A DNA stretch of 64,000 nt from Streptomyces sp. HUAS ZL42 (GCF_040782645.1 NZ_CP160403.1:7847001-7911000), one strand, 5' to 3'. Positions 54,178-63,151 are shown, counted from the first letter of the stretch. Translations and numbers: made by a program. Notes: generated by a model from the letters alone, not told the origin.

Positions 54178-54581
54178 CTCCTCCGCAACGCCGACGGCGC
54201 CAACCCGAGGAACAACCGCCCCCGCCGCCCCCCACCGGCAAGGAGAAGGAGGAGGACGGAAAGCAACCCGAGCGGCTGTACGTCATCACGGGCCCGGACG
54301 GCGAGCGCGCTCCCCTCGACCTGGTCGCGCTGATCGTGGCGCAGGCCGACCCGCCCTCGTCCGCCCCCCCTGAGCAGTCGGCGGTCCTCCGGCTGTGCAC
54401 CGCCCCGCTGTCGGTGGCCGAGCTGTCGGCCTACCTCACTCTGCCGTTCAGCGCGATGACCGTGCTGCTCACGGAGATGCTGGCGGCCGACCTGGTGCAG
54501 GTGCGCGCCCCGATCGTCCGCCGGCAGAACCTCGACCGTTCCCTTCTCGAAGCGGTGATGCATGGACTTCAAAGGCTCTGA
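54174..54581 (+). CDS. rarC: DUF742 winged-helix protein CvnC (RarC)
   Basis: 135 aa. Pro-rich basic N-terminus (RRRRQPEEQPPPPPP), then RLYVITGPDGE and a compact helical domain CTAPLSVAELSAYLTLPFSAM..LAADLVQV that resembles a winged helix. It is a standard part of every conservon. ATGA overlap with rarB; overlaps rarD by 20 bp. Confidence 0.92.
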   Translation: MTPPQRRRRQPEEQPPPPPPTGKEKEEDGKQPERLYVITGPDGERAPLDLVALIVAQADPPSSAPPEQSAVLRLCTAPLSVAELSAYLTLPFSAMTVLLTEMLAADLVQVRAPIVRRQNLDRSLLEAVMHGLQRL

Positions 54582-55182
54582 CACGATCCCCGGCCCACGG
54601 ACCGAGGACCAGCTGCCGCACACGACGCAGACGGCGGCGAAGATCGTGATCGTGGGCGGCTTCGGTGTCGGCAAGACGACCATGGTCGGCTCGGTCAGCG
54701 AGATCAGACCGCTGACCACCGAGGAGACCATGACCCAGGCCGGCGTCGGGGTCGACGACAACTACGGCTCCGAGTCCAAGACCGCCACGACCGTGGCGAT
54801 GGACTTCGGCCGCATCCGCATCACGGAAGAGCTCGTGCTGTACCTCTTCGGCACACCCGGCCAGCAACGCTTCTGGTTCCTGTGGAACGGGCTCTTCGAA
54901 GGCGCACTGGGCGCGGTCGTCCTGGTCGACACCCGCCGCCTCGAGGTCAGCTTCGACGTCATGGGCCGCCTCGAGGAACGCGGCGTCCCCTTCGTGGTCG
55001 CCGTCAACACCTTCCCCGGCGGGCCCCGTTACCCCATCGAGGACCTGCGCTCGGCACTCGACCTGGCACCCGACATCCCGATCATGGAGTGCGACGCCCG
55101 GCGCCGTGCCTCCAGCCGGGACGTGCTGATGACGCTGATGCGGTTCCTGCACTCCATGACGACGTCCGGCAGCCTCACCTGA
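54562..55182 (+). CDS. rarD: Ras-like GTPase CvnD (RarD)
   Basis: 206 aa. P-loop GGFGVGKTT (residues about 32-40), switch-II-like FGTPGQQRF, a Walker-type LVDTRR segment and the base-recognition motif NTFPGG in place of the classical NKxD. Known in S. coelicolor to bind GTP and form a complex with RarA-C at the membrane, affecting aerial growth and secondary metabolism. Confidence 0.94.
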   Translation: MDFKGSDTIPGPRTEDQLPHTTQTAAKIVIVGGFGVGKTTMVGSVSEIRPLTTEETMTQAGVGVDDNYGSESKTATTVAMDFGRIRITEELVLYLFGTPGQQRFWFLWNGLFEGALGAVVLVDTRRLEVSFDVMGRLEERGVPFVVAVNTFPGGPRYPIEDLRSALDLAPDIPIMECDARRRASSRDVLMTLMRFLHSMTTSGSLT

Positions 55183-55238
55183 ACCCCACCCCCCATACGC
55201 CCCAACCCCCAGAACCAGCACAGCTTCGGAGCGACCCT

Positions 55239-56741
55239 GTGACGCCTGAACCCCACTCCGCGACCGACACGGACGACCTCACCACCGAACCGCCACCCGG
55301 CTGTCCCGCGCACGGCCGCGGCCCCGAGGGGCTGCGCCGGCTCTACGGCCCCGACGCGGCGGACCTGGGCGACCTCTACGAGCAACTCCGGGAGGAGCAC
55401 GGACCCGTGGCGCCCGTCCTGATCCACGAGGACGTGCCGATGTGGGTCGTCCTCGGGCACGCCGAGAACACGCACATGCTGCGCACGCCCGCACAGTTCA
55501 GTCGGGACTCACGCATCTGGACCCAGCTGCTCGACGGCACGGTCAAGCCCGACCACCCGCTGATGCCGCACATCGCCTGGCAGCCGATCTGCTCCCACGT
55601 CGAGGGCGACGAGCACCTGCGCCTGCGCGGCGCGGTCACCGGAGCCATGTCGACCATCGACTACCGCGGTCTGCGGCGCCACATCAACCGCTACACCCAG
55701 GTCCTGGTCAACCGGTTCTGCGAAACGGGCCGGGCCGATTTCGTCGGCCAGTTCGCCGAGCACCTGCCCATGGCGGTGATGTGCGAAGTCCTCGGCATGG
55801 CCGACGAGTACAACGACCGGATCGTGCAGGCCGCCCGCGACATGCTGAAGGGCACCGAGACCGCGATCGCCAGCAACGCCTACATCATGGACGCCCTGAT
55901 GCGGCTCACCGCCCGGCGCCGCGACCGGCCGGAGGACGACTTCACCAGCCACCTCATCAACCATCCCGCGCAGCTCACCGACGAGGAGGTCGGCCAGCAC
56001 CTGCGGGTCGTGCTGATCGCCGCGTACGAGTCCACGGCCAACCTCATCGCCAACGTGCTGCGCGTGGTCCTCACCGACCCGCGCTTCCGCGCCCAGCTCA
56101 ACGGCGGGCAGATGACGGTACCCGAGGCGGTGGAGCAGTCCCTGTGGGACGAGCCGCCGATCAGCGCCGTCCTCGGCTACTTCGCCAAACAGGACACGGA
56201 GCTGGGCGGACAGCGCATCCGCCAGGGCGACGGACTGCTCTTCGGGGCCGCGCCGGGCAACGTCGACCCGCGGATGCGTCCCGATCCGACGGCCCACATG
56301 CAGGGCAACCGCTCCCACCTCGCCTTCGGCGGCGGCCCGCACGAATGCCCCGGCCAGGACATCGGCCGTGCCATCGCCGACACCGGTGTCGACGCACTGC
56401 TGACACGGCTGCCCGACGTCCAACTCGACTGCGACGAGGACGAGTTGGAGTGGCGCGCATCGATCGCCTCACGCCACCTGGTGGCACTGCCGGTGCGGTT
56501 CTCGCCGAGCGAGCAGGAGGACGTGTCGCAGGCACCGTCCTACGCCCCGGTCCCGCAGCATCGGCCCGCCTGGCCCGTGAGCGACAAGCCCGAGCCGCAG
56601 CCCGCGGCCGAGGTTCCCGCCGACCCCGGGCCGGCAGCCCCGCCGCAGGAACCCGCGCAGGCACCGGAACCGGCCCGCGCGCCGAGGGGGTGGCGGCGCT
56701 TCCTGCGCTGGTGGCGCGGTCACCGACCGGACCACTCCTGA
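55239..56741 (+). CDS. rarE: Cytochrome P450 CvnE (RarE), with EQSLW in place of ExxR
   Basis: 500 aa from GTG 55239 (CGGAG upstream). The heme-binding loop FGGGPHECPGQDIG has the cysteine ligand Cys370. The I-helix reads AAYESTAN in place of AGxDTT. The K-helix reads VEQSLW (E299-W303), so the otherwise conserved ExxR is absent, as reported for the CYP157 family. The C-terminal ~75 residues are a Pro/Ala tail ending RRFLRWWRGHRP, which could contact the membrane. It is the fifth gene of the conservon and overlaps the convergent RluA-type gene by 22 bp. Confidence 0.93.
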   Translation: MTPEPHSATDTDDLTTEPPPGCPAHGRGPEGLRRLYGPDAADLGDLYEQLREEHGPVAPVLIHEDVPMWVVLGHAENTHMLRTPAQFSRDSRIWTQLLDGTVKPDHPLMPHIAWQPICSHVEGDEHLRLRGAVTGAMSTIDYRGLRRHINRYTQVLVNRFCETGRADFVGQFAEHLPMAVMCEVLGMADEYNDRIVQAARDMLKGTETAIASNAYIMDALMRLTARRRDRPEDDFTSHLINHPAQLTDEEVGQHLRVVLIAAYESTANLIANVLRVVLTDPRFRAQLNGGQMTVPEAVEQSLWDEPPISAVLGYFAKQDTELGGQRIRQGDGLLFGAAPGNVDPRMRPDPTAHMQGNRSHLAFGGGPHECPGQDIGRAIADTGVDALLTRLPDVQLDCDEDELEWRASIASRHLVALPVRFSPSEQEDVSQAPSYAPVPQHRPAWPVSDKPEPQPAAEVPADPGPAAPPQEPAQAPEPARAPRGWRRFLRWWRGHRPDHS

Positions 56742-57670
56742 TACGAGGACCAGGCGCCGAGCGGCCTCGTGCTCCGGAACCGGTGTGCCACCCCCGTGAC
56801 CGGATCGGTGAACTCCAGCGTCCGCGCCAGCAGTTGCAGCGGGCGGCGGAAGTCACCGGCCGGCACGGGGCCGGCCACCACGGGGTAGAGCGGATCGCCG
56901 AGGATCGGCACGCCCAGCGCGTTCATGTGCACCCGCAGCTGATGGGTCTGCCCGGTGCCCGGCACCAGCCGGTACCGGGCGAGCCCGTCCGCGCGGTGCT
57001 CGACCAGCTCGACCCGGCTGACCGCGTTGGGCTCGCCCTCGACCTCACGGGCGGTCAGCTCCCCGCGCTCCTTCACGATCCGGCTGCGCACGGTCCTCGG
57101 CAGGGCGAGCGAGGGATCGTACGGGGCGACGGCCTCGTACTCCTTGCGCACCCGCCGGTCGCGGAACAACGTCTGGTACGCGCCGCGCTCCCGCGGCCGC
57201 ACCGTGAACAGAACAAGCCCCGCGGTGAGCCGGTCGAGCCGGTGCGCGGCACCGAGCTCAGGGACGCCCAGCTCGCGCCGGAGCCGCGCGAGCGCCGTCT
57301 CCGTGATGTGGCTGCCGCGCGGGGTGGTGGCCAGGAAGTGCGGCTTGTCGACGACGACGATGTGCGCGTCGCGGTACACGACCTCCAGCGGGAACGGCAC
57401 CCGCGCCTCGGCGGGCAGCTCCCGGTGGAACCACACGAACATTCCCGGCACGTACGGCGCGTCCGGCGCCACCGCCCGCCCGTCCGCCCCGACGACCAGC
57501 CCCGCGTCGAACATTCCCTCGACGACCCCGGCGCCCGCCCCCGACAGCCGCTCCACCAGATGCTCCCGCACGGTGGCCCACGCCCCCTGCCCCGGCAGCC
57601 GCACCCGCACCGGGTCCACCCCGTCGCGCTGCGGCAGGGGGGAGGGCGGGGGAGGGGTACGGCGACGCAT
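56720..57670 (-). CDS. RluA-family pseudouridine synthase
   Basis: 316 aa. The catalytic motif HRLDRLTAG with the essential Asp is present, together with VVVDKPHFLAT and RVHMNALGVPILGDPLY. It isomerises uridine in rRNA or tRNA; the target site is unknown. An S4-like N-terminal segment (VRLPGQGAWATVREHLVERL) precedes the core. ATG 57670 is preferred to TTG 57679. Its 3' end overlaps the rarE gene. Confidence 0.9.
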   Translation of the reverse strand: MRRRTPPPPSPLPQRDGVDPVRVRLPGQGAWATVREHLVERLSGAGAGVVEGMFDAGLVVGADGRAVAPDAPYVPGMFVWFHRELPAEARVPFPLEVVYRDAHIVVVDKPHFLATTPRGSHITETALARLRRELGVPELGAAHRLDRLTAGLVLFTVRPRERGAYQTLFRDRRVRKEYEAVAPYDPSLALPRTVRSRIVKERGELTAREVEGEPNAVSRVELVEHRADGLARYRLVPGTGQTHQLRVHMNALGVPILGDPLYPVVAGPVPAGDFRRPLQLLARTLEFTDPVTGVAHRFRSTRPLGAWSSYQEWSGR

Positions 57671-57739
57671 CGGGCTCAAGCCTACGGTGCGGGTGCCTGC
57701 GGCCGGCGCCGACCGGTCGCAGGCGGTGTGGTGGACGAC

Positions 57740-59287
57740 CTACACGGCCGCCGCCTCCGGCACGGTCGCCGCAACCGCCGTACGCCTCCGGTACGCCCGG
57801 TAGGCCACGCCCGCCACCACCGTCGCGGTCAGGAACAGCACGGTGAACCACTGGAAGTACCAGTGCCCGCCCGCCGGGTCGTACACCGCGGCCCGCGGCC
57901 AGGACAGGTTGACGGTCATGAGCAGGCCGTAGAGGAGGGCGAGGGCGTTGACGGGGACGCCCCAGCGGCCGAGGGAGAAGAGGGGAGCGCCCGTCTCGTC
58001 CGTGCCCTCGGCGGTGAACCGCCCGCGCAGACGGCGCAGCAGCAGCGGGCCCGTGACCATCGCGTACGCGAGGTAGAGCATCACGATGCAGGTCGTGCCG
58101 ATCGCCAGGAACGCCTCCGGGGAGGCGAAGTTCAGAAGGAGCAGGGCCGCCGCGAGGACGCCCACCACGAGGGCCGGGGCGTTCGGCATGCCCGTGCGCG
58201 GGTTGACCCTGGCGAGGCGGCGGGCCAAGGGGAGTTCGCCGTCGCGAGCCATGGAGAACAGCATCCGGCAGGCCGCCGTCTGGATGGCGAGGGTCGCCAC
58301 CGCGATCGCCACCACCACGTCGGCCAGGAGCGCCTTGCCGACCCCGTCGCCCAGGCTGCTGGTGAGGACGTAGCTCAGTCCGTCGACCGCCAGATGGCCG
58401 TCGGCCAGGCTGGGCGCCGCGAGCAGGCCGCCCAGGACGATCAGACCGCCGAGCAGGCCCGCCGCGCCCAGCGCGGTGAGGATCGTGCGGGGCGCGGTGC
58501 GCCGCGGGTGGTGTGTCTCCTCGCTCATCTCGCCCGCGCTGTCGAAGCCGATCATCACGTACGCCGCCGTGAACGAGCCCACCGCCAGCGCGCCGAACAG
58601 GCCGCTCTGGGCCGCCCCTTCGGTGTGGAAGGTGATCGAGGGGGAGCGTTCGGAGTGGGTCAGCAGGAGGACGGCGATCAGGGCCGCGCCGATGATCTCC
58701 GCGGTCACGCCGACCCGGTTGATCACGGACATCACGCGGTTGTCGAGGACGTTCACGAGCGTCGTCAGCGCCAGAAGGATCACACCCAGCAGTGCCGCGT
58801 TGGCCGCGCCGTCCGCCGACGTCGGCGCCGGGTCGGTGCCGATCAGCTGGAAGCCCGACCAGATCGCCGGGAGCACCATCTGCAGCGCCAGCGCCGCCGC
58901 CGCGACCACCACGATCTGGCCGATCACCATGATCCAGCCGGCGAACCAGCCGAAGGTGACGTTCGACAGGCGCGACGACCACTGGTAGATCGCGCCCGAG
59001 ATCGGATAGCGCGCGGCCAGCTCCGCGAAACAGGCGGCGACCAGGAGCTGTCCGACCAGCACCGCCGGCCAGGCCCAGAAGAAGACGGGGCCGCCGAAGG
59101 CGTACCCGAAGGCGAAGAACTGGAAGACGGTCGTCAGGACGGAGATGAAGGAGAACCCGGCCGCGAACGAGGCGTACCGGCCCAGGCTGCGGTGCAGTTC
59201 CTGGCGGTAGCCGAACTCGGCGAGGGAGCGGTCGTCGGGGGAGTGCGGCGGGTCGGGACGTACGTCGGCGGGGGAGGTTGTCGTCAC
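57740..59287 (-). CDS. APC-superfamily amino acid/amine permease, probably for the urea carboxylase pathway
   Basis: 515 aa with about 12 membrane helices. APC features include GYRQELHRSLGRYASFAAGFSFISV, ELAARYPISGAIYQWSS and a Glu-rich loop GFDSAGEMSEETHHP after helix 6. The family carries amino acids, amines or, in urea carboxylase clusters, urea or guanidine-like cations. GTG 59287 with AGGTG upstream. Its operator is a copy of the one before the urea carboxylase operon, which assigns it to that regulon. Confidence 0.88.
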   Translation of the reverse strand: MTTTSPADVRPDPPHSPDDRSLAEFGYRQELHRSLGRYASFAAGFSFISVLTTVFQFFAFGYAFGGPVFFWAWPAVLVGQLLVAACFAELAARYPISGAIYQWSSRLSNVTFGWFAGWIMVIGQIVVVAAAALALQMVLPAIWSGFQLIGTDPAPTSADGAANAALLGVILLALTTLVNVLDNRVMSVINRVGVTAEIIGAALIAVLLLTHSERSPSITFHTEGAAQSGLFGALAVGSFTAAYVMIGFDSAGEMSEETHHPRRTAPRTILTALGAAGLLGGLIVLGGLLAAPSLADGHLAVDGLSYVLTSSLGDGVGKALLADVVVAIAVATLAIQTAACRMLFSMARDGELPLARRLARVNPRTGMPNAPALVVGVLAAALLLLNFASPEAFLAIGTTCIVMLYLAYAMVTGPLLLRRLRGRFTAEGTDETGAPLFSLGRWGVPVNALALLYGLLMTVNLSWPRAAVYDPAGGHWYFQWFTVLFLTATVVAGVAYRAYRRRTAVAATVPEAAAV

Positions 59288-59310
59288 GGCGGCACCTGCC
59301 TTGAGCGCGA

Positions 59311-59332
59311 ATTCCTGTCGGGCGACAGAAAT
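59311..59332. promoter_or_regulatory. Second TetR-type operator, before the permease gene
   Basis: ATTCCTGTCG-GG-CGACAGAAAT: one half identical to the operator at 51093-51114, the other with one change. It starts 23 nt upstream of the permease start (24 nt in the other case), and both are followed by TAGG. Confidence 0.85.
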
Positions 59333-59419
59333 TAGGGACGGGCTGTTTCGGGTGCGTCACGCCGTCGTGTCCAGGGCGGGCCCAAGTCCTCACGCCCTTG
59401 CGGATCGGATCCAAACGCG

Positions 59420-59434
59420 ATACATCGTGTGTAT
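59420..59434. promoter_or_regulatory. PadR-type operator
   Basis: ATACA-TCGTG-TGTAT, a 5-bp inverted repeat with 5-nt spacer, 61 bp before the PadR start. PadR regulators usually bind ATAC/GTAT-type sites and control the adjacent ABC exporter. Confidence 0.55.
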
Positions 59435-59495
59435 TGCGCTCGAGGAATGGTCGCGATATGTTCGGTTACGGATATTCGGAGACGGGGTGATCGTC

Positions 59496-60116
59496 ATGGC
59501 GGTGAGACGCCGCAAGCTGAGCAATCCGCTCGCGCTCGCCGTGCTGACGACGCTCTGGCAGAGGCCGATGCATCCGTACGAGATCGCCCAGACGCTGCGC
59601 GCCCAGGGCAAGGACGCCAGCCTGAAGATCAACTACGGTTCGCTGTACACCGTCGTGCAGAACCTCCAGAAGCACGGCTTCGTCGAGGTCACCGACGTGG
59701 AGCGGGAGGGCAATCGCCCCGAGCGCACGGTGTACGGGGTCACCGAGGCCGGTCGCGAGGAGATGTCCGAGTGGCTGTCGGACCTCATCGCCGTCCCGGC
59801 GAAGGAGTACCCGATCTTCGAGACCGCCCTCTCACTGATGGGCGCGCTGCCTCCCGACGAGGTGGTGCGGCTGCTGGAGGAGCGGCTCACGACGCTGGAG
59901 GTGCAGGTGGCGAGCGCGCGGGGAGCGCTGAACAAGCTCCACGAAACGCTGCCGCGGATCTTCCTCGTCGAGACCGAGTACGAGCTGCACATGGTCGAGG
60001 CGCAGACGGAGTGGGTCCGCGGTTTCCTGGAGGAGATCAGGACGGGCTCGCTGCCGGGCGTCGAGGGGTGGCGGCACTTCCACGAGACGGGGGAGCTGCC
60101 ACCGGAGTTCGTCTGA
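59496..60116 (+). CDS. PadR-family regulator
   Basis: 206 aa. The N-terminal winged helix (NPLALAVLTTLWQRPMHPYEIAQTLR, partly quoted; LKINYGSLYTVVQNLQKHGFV) is typical of PadR, and the C-terminal helices mediate dimerisation (TEYELHMVEAQTEWVRGFLEEI, in part). ATG 59496 is chosen with GGGG upstream. A 170-bp gap with a hairpin separates it from the ABC exporter genes it probably controls. The inducer is probably a drug-like molecule. Confidence 0.9.
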   Translation: MAVRRRKLSNPLALAVLTTLWQRPMHPYEIAQTLRAQGKDASLKINYGSLYTVVQNLQKHGFVEVTDVEREGNRPERTVYGVTEAGREEMSEWLSDLIAVPAKEYPIFETALSLMGALPPDEVVRLLEERLTTLEVQVASARGALNKLHETLPRIFLVETEYELHMVEAQTEWVRGFLEEIRTGSLPGVEGWRHFHETGELPPEFV

Positions 60117-60173
60117 CGAAAACGACCCCGGCAGGACTGTTGCAGCAGCCCCGCCAGGGTCTCGAACCCCGAA

Positions 60174-60199
60174 CGGAATCCGCCGTGGAGGCGGTTCCG
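60174..60199 (+). terminator. Hairpin between the PadR gene and the ABC exporter
   Basis: CGGAA-CCGCC / GGCGG-TTCCG stem with one bulged base and a 5-nt loop, 58 bp after the PadR stop. No T-tract, so it may be partial attenuation. Confidence 0.5.
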
Positions 60200-60286
60200 G
60201 GCGATCGAGGTGCGGCACACCCAGGATAGCCCGGTGCTCCTCACGCGGATCAGTCGTCGTTTCCGCTCACACAGGAGAGCACCGTC

Positions 60287-61315
60287 ATGAGCACTACCCG
60301 TGCGCCCGCGGTCGAGGCGCGTCAACTGACCAAGACCTACCCCGGTGACATCACCGCCCTGAACGGCATGGACGTCACCGTCGAGACCGGCACCGTCTTC
60401 GGCCTCCTCGGTCCCAACGGCGCCGGCAAGTCCACCACCGTCAAGATCCTCACCACCCTGGCCCGCCCCGATTCCGGAACGGCCACGGTCGCCGGGCACG
60501 ACGTGCTGCGCCACCCGGACCGGGTGCGGCGCGCGATCGGCGTCGTCGCCCAGAACTCCGGTGCCGACCCCGTCGCCACCGGCCGCGAGAATCTCCAACT
60601 CCAGGGCAGGCTCTACGGCTTGAAGGGTGCCGCCCTCAACAGGCGGGTGGCCGAGCTCCTCGAGCGGTTCACCCTCACCGAAGCCGCCCGGCGCCCGGTC
60701 AAGGGCTACTCCGGCGGTATGCGGCGCCGCCTCGACGTGGCCCTCGGCCTGGTGCACCGTCCCGAAGTGCTCTTCCTCGACGAGCCCACCACCGGCCTCG
60801 ACCCGGAGGCGCGCACCGCGATGTGGGACGAGATCGGCCGCCTCGCCGGCGAGGAGGGCCTCACCATCCTGCTCACCACGCACTACCTCGAGGAGGCCGA
60901 CCGGCTCGCCGAGCGCATCGCCATCGTCGACCGCGGCCGGGTCGTCGTGGCGGGATCCCCCGACGCCCTCAAGGGCGAACTTCGCGGCGACGCCGTCCAT
61001 GTGGAGCTGCGCGAGACGCTCCACGAGGCCGGCCGGACGCTGCTCGGCGGTGCCCTGCGCGGGCTGCCCGGCGTGCACGAGGTGCTGTTCGACGGCCGCC
61101 GTGTCAGCGCCCGGGCCGAGGACGGGGCCACCGCCCTGCCCGCCCTGCTCGGCACCCTGGAGCGGGCCGGCGTCGGTGTCGCCACCGCGACCGTCGCCCG
61201 TCCCTCCCTCGACGACGTCTACCTGCGTTACGCGGGCCGCCGTTACGCCGAGGCGGACACCGAGGCACGGAACGCCGACACCCCCGCCCTCGCCGTCGCG
61301 GGAGGTGCGCGATGA
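60287..61315 (+). CDS. DrrA-type ABC exporter ATP-binding protein
   Basis: 342 aa. Walker A GPNGAGKST, signature YSGGMRRR, Walker B LFLDEPTTGLD and switch His (LLTTHYL) are all intact. The C-terminal extension SLDDVYLRYAGRRY is typical of DrrA/daunorubicin-resistance ATPases. It energises the next gene's permease. A ribosome site AGGAG lies before ATG 60287; stop overlaps the permease start (ATGA). Confidence 0.94.
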   Translation: MSTTRAPAVEARQLTKTYPGDITALNGMDVTVETGTVFGLLGPNGAGKSTTVKILTTLARPDSGTATVAGHDVLRHPDRVRRAIGVVAQNSGADPVATGRENLQLQGRLYGLKGAALNRRVAELLERFTLTEAARRPVKGYSGGMRRRLDVALGLVHRPEVLFLDEPTTGLDPEARTAMWDEIGRLAGEEGLTILLTTHYLEEADRLAERIAIVDRGRVVVAGSPDALKGELRGDAVHVELRETLHEAGRTLLGGALRGLPGVHEVLFDGRRVSARAEDGATALPALLGTLERAGVGVATATVARPSLDDVYLRYAGRRYAEADTEARNADTPALAVAGGAR

Positions 61316-62088
61316 GCACGGCCGTCACCCAGACCTGGTACATGACGCAACGTCAACTCATGGTGTTCGCACGGCAGCCCGCCTACGCGGTCATCACCCT
61401 GATCCAGCCGGTGATCTGGCTGTTCCTGTTCGGCCAGCTCTTCAGGAAGGTCGTGGAGCTCGGCGGTTTCGGCACCACGTCCTACCTCGACTACCTCGTG
61501 CCGGGCGTGGTGGTGATGAGCGCGCTCAGCTCCAACATGTGGGCCGGCATGGGCACGCTGGAGGAGATCCAGCGCGGCACGCTCAACCGCTTCCTGACCA
61601 CACCCGTCGGCCGGGCCGCCCTGATGAACGGCAACGTCGTGTACAACGGCCTGGTCACCGCGGGGCAGTCGGTGATCATCGTGCTGCTCGGGCGGCTGGG
61701 CGGCGCCGACTACCCGGGCGGTGCCGGCGGCATCGTGATCCTGGTCGTGGCGTCGGTGCTGCTGGGCACGGTCTTCGGGGCGCTGTCCAACGCCCTCGGC
61801 ATGCTGGTGCGGGAGCGGGAGTCGATCATCGGCATCAACACCTTCCTGCTGCTGCCGCTGACGTTCCTGTCCAGTGCCTTCATGGCGCCGTCCCAGATGC
61901 CCGGCTGGATACGGCACGCCGCCGACTTCAACCCGCTGAACTGGGCCATGGTGGCGGGCCGTTCCGCCATGTCCGGCCGGCCCGACTGGGGTGACGTGCT
62001 CAGCCGGGGCGGTGCGCTGCTGGCGCTCGCGGTGGCGGCGGTGTGGCTGTCGACGCGGACGTTCCGGTCGTACCAGCGGGCGGTGTGA
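61312..62088 (+). CDS. ABC-2 type exporter membrane subunit (DrrB-like)
   Basis: 258 aa, six hydrophobic segments. ABC-2 features: VITLIQPVIWLFLFGQLF near the N-terminus, ERESIIGINTFLLLPLTFLSSAF, and ADFNPLNWAM in the last loop. Coupled to the ATPase by ATGA. The pair probably exports a drug or lipid under PadR control. A convergent terminator follows. Confidence 0.93.
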   Translation: MSTAVTQTWYMTQRQLMVFARQPAYAVITLIQPVIWLFLFGQLFRKVVELGGFGTTSYLDYLVPGVVVMSALSSNMWAGMGTLEEIQRGTLNRFLTTPVGRAALMNGNVVYNGLVTAGQSVIIVLLGRLGGADYPGGAGGIVILVVASVLLGTVFGALSNALGMLVRERESIIGINTFLLLPLTFLSSAFMAPSQMPGWIRHAADFNPLNWAMVAGRSAMSGRPDWGDVLSRGGALLALAVAAVWLSTRTFRSYQRAV

Positions 62089-62116
62089 GGGAGGCCCAGC
62101 AGCGGCCGGTGCGGAA

Positions 62117-62147
62117 AGGCGGCCCGCACGACACGCGCGGGCCGCCT
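62117..62147. terminator. Terminator between the ABC permease and the siderophore-interacting protein
   Basis: 11-bp perfect stem AGGCGGCCCGC / GCGGGCCGCCT with a 9-nt loop, between convergent genes. Confidence 0.82.
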
Positions 62148-62157
62148 CGACCGTCGT

Positions 62158-63003
62158 TCACGCGGCGGGCGCCGCACCCTCCTGCTCCGCCTCCACGCGT
62201 GCGTTCCAGTCCCGCTTCGACGCCTGCCACCCGTCCTCGTTGTGGCCCAGCCGCCAGTAGCCGGAGATCGACAGGTCCTCGCGCGGGATCTCGACGTCGC
62301 ACCGCAGCAACTGGCGCAGCTCCTTCACGAAGTGCGCCTCGCCGTGGACGAAGGCGTGCACCCGGCCCTCCGGGAACTCCAGTGCCCGTACGGCCTCGAC
62401 CAGTGCCTCACCGATGGGCCGGTCGCCGCGGTGCAGCCAGACGACCTCCACGTCGGAGTCGATCTTCTGCTCCTCCTCGGGCCCGGCGACCTCCACGAAA
62501 GCGTGCGCCACCGCCCCGGAGGGCAGCGACTCGAGGGCGCGGGCGATCGCGGGCAGCGCGCTCTCGTCACCGGCCAGCAGATGCCAGTCCGCGCTCAGGT
62601 CGGGGGCGTAGGCGCCGCCGGGCCCCATGAAACGGACGGTCTCGCCCGGCTGGACGCGCGCCGCCCACGGCCCTGCAAGGCCCTCGTCGCCGTGGATCAC
62701 GAAGTCCAGGCTCAGTTCACGGTGCTCGGGGTCCCAGGCGCGCACGGTGTACGTCCGGGTCACGGGCCAGTGCTCCCGGGGGAACTCGGCACGGATCCGC
62801 TCCAGGTCGAACGGCTCCGGATAGGTCACGCCCTCCGGGCCGAACAGCAGCTTCACATAGTGGTCGGTGCACGTGTCGGCCGAGAACCCGGCCAGACTCT
62901 CGCCGCCGAGCACCACGCGCTGCATGTGCGGGGTCAGCCGTTCGGTGCGGACGACCCGCGCGGAATGGGGCTTCCTCGGCTTCCGTGCCGGACGTTCTCC
63001 CAT
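62158..63003 (-). CDS. Siderophore-interacting protein (FAD ferric reductase)
   Basis: 281 aa. Siderophore-interacting flavoprotein family (ViuB/SIP): the FAD motif PVTRTYTVRAWD, the VIHGDEGLAGPWA segment, GPGGAYAP and LLAGDESALPAI, with HAFVHGEA near the C-terminus. It reduces ferric siderophores in the cytosol to free iron. ATG 63003 with GGGAGG upstream. Controlled by an iron box directly upstream. Confidence 0.92.
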   Translation of the reverse strand: MGERPARKPRKPHSARVVRTERLTPHMQRVVLGGESLAGFSADTCTDHYVKLLFGPEGVTYPEPFDLERIRAEFPREHWPVTRTYTVRAWDPEHRELSLDFVIHGDEGLAGPWAARVQPGETVRFMGPGGAYAPDLSADWHLLAGDESALPAIARALESLPSGAVAHAFVEVAGPEEEQKIDSDVEVVWLHRGDRPIGEALVEAVRALEFPEGRVHAFVHGEAHFVKELRQLLRCDVEIPREDLSISGYWRLGHNEDGWQASKRDWNARVEAEQEGAAPAA

Positions 63004-63025
63004 GACGGGCCTCCCAATTCCATGG

Positions 63026-63044
63026 TTAGGTTTACCTAAGTTAG
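63026..63044. promoter_or_regulatory. DmdR/IdeR-type iron box
   Basis: TTAGG-TTTA-CCTAAGTTAG matches the 19-bp iron box consensus (TTAGGTTAGSCTAACCTAA type) at about 14 of 19 positions, 22 bp before the siderophore-interacting protein start. Confidence 0.7.
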
Positions 63045-63151
63045 CACCCCCGCCGTGCCTGACGCCGCCCTCAGGAGACGTTTGCGAACCCTTTGAAAAG
63101 AGGATGACTTCCGGGCGTCGGGGATGTCATTCCTCCCAGCAGGAACAATGA

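Noticed and set aside
55442..59335. 1297-aa open frame across rarE, the RluA gene and the permease gene
   Set aside because: Arg/His/Pro-rich with no recognisable domain and overlapping three well-supported genes; a high-GC artefact.
60140..60200. tRNA-like T-loop (GGTCTCGAACCCC) after the PadR gene
   Set aside because: No acceptor or anticodon stem can be built around it; the adjacent hairpin explains the pairing.
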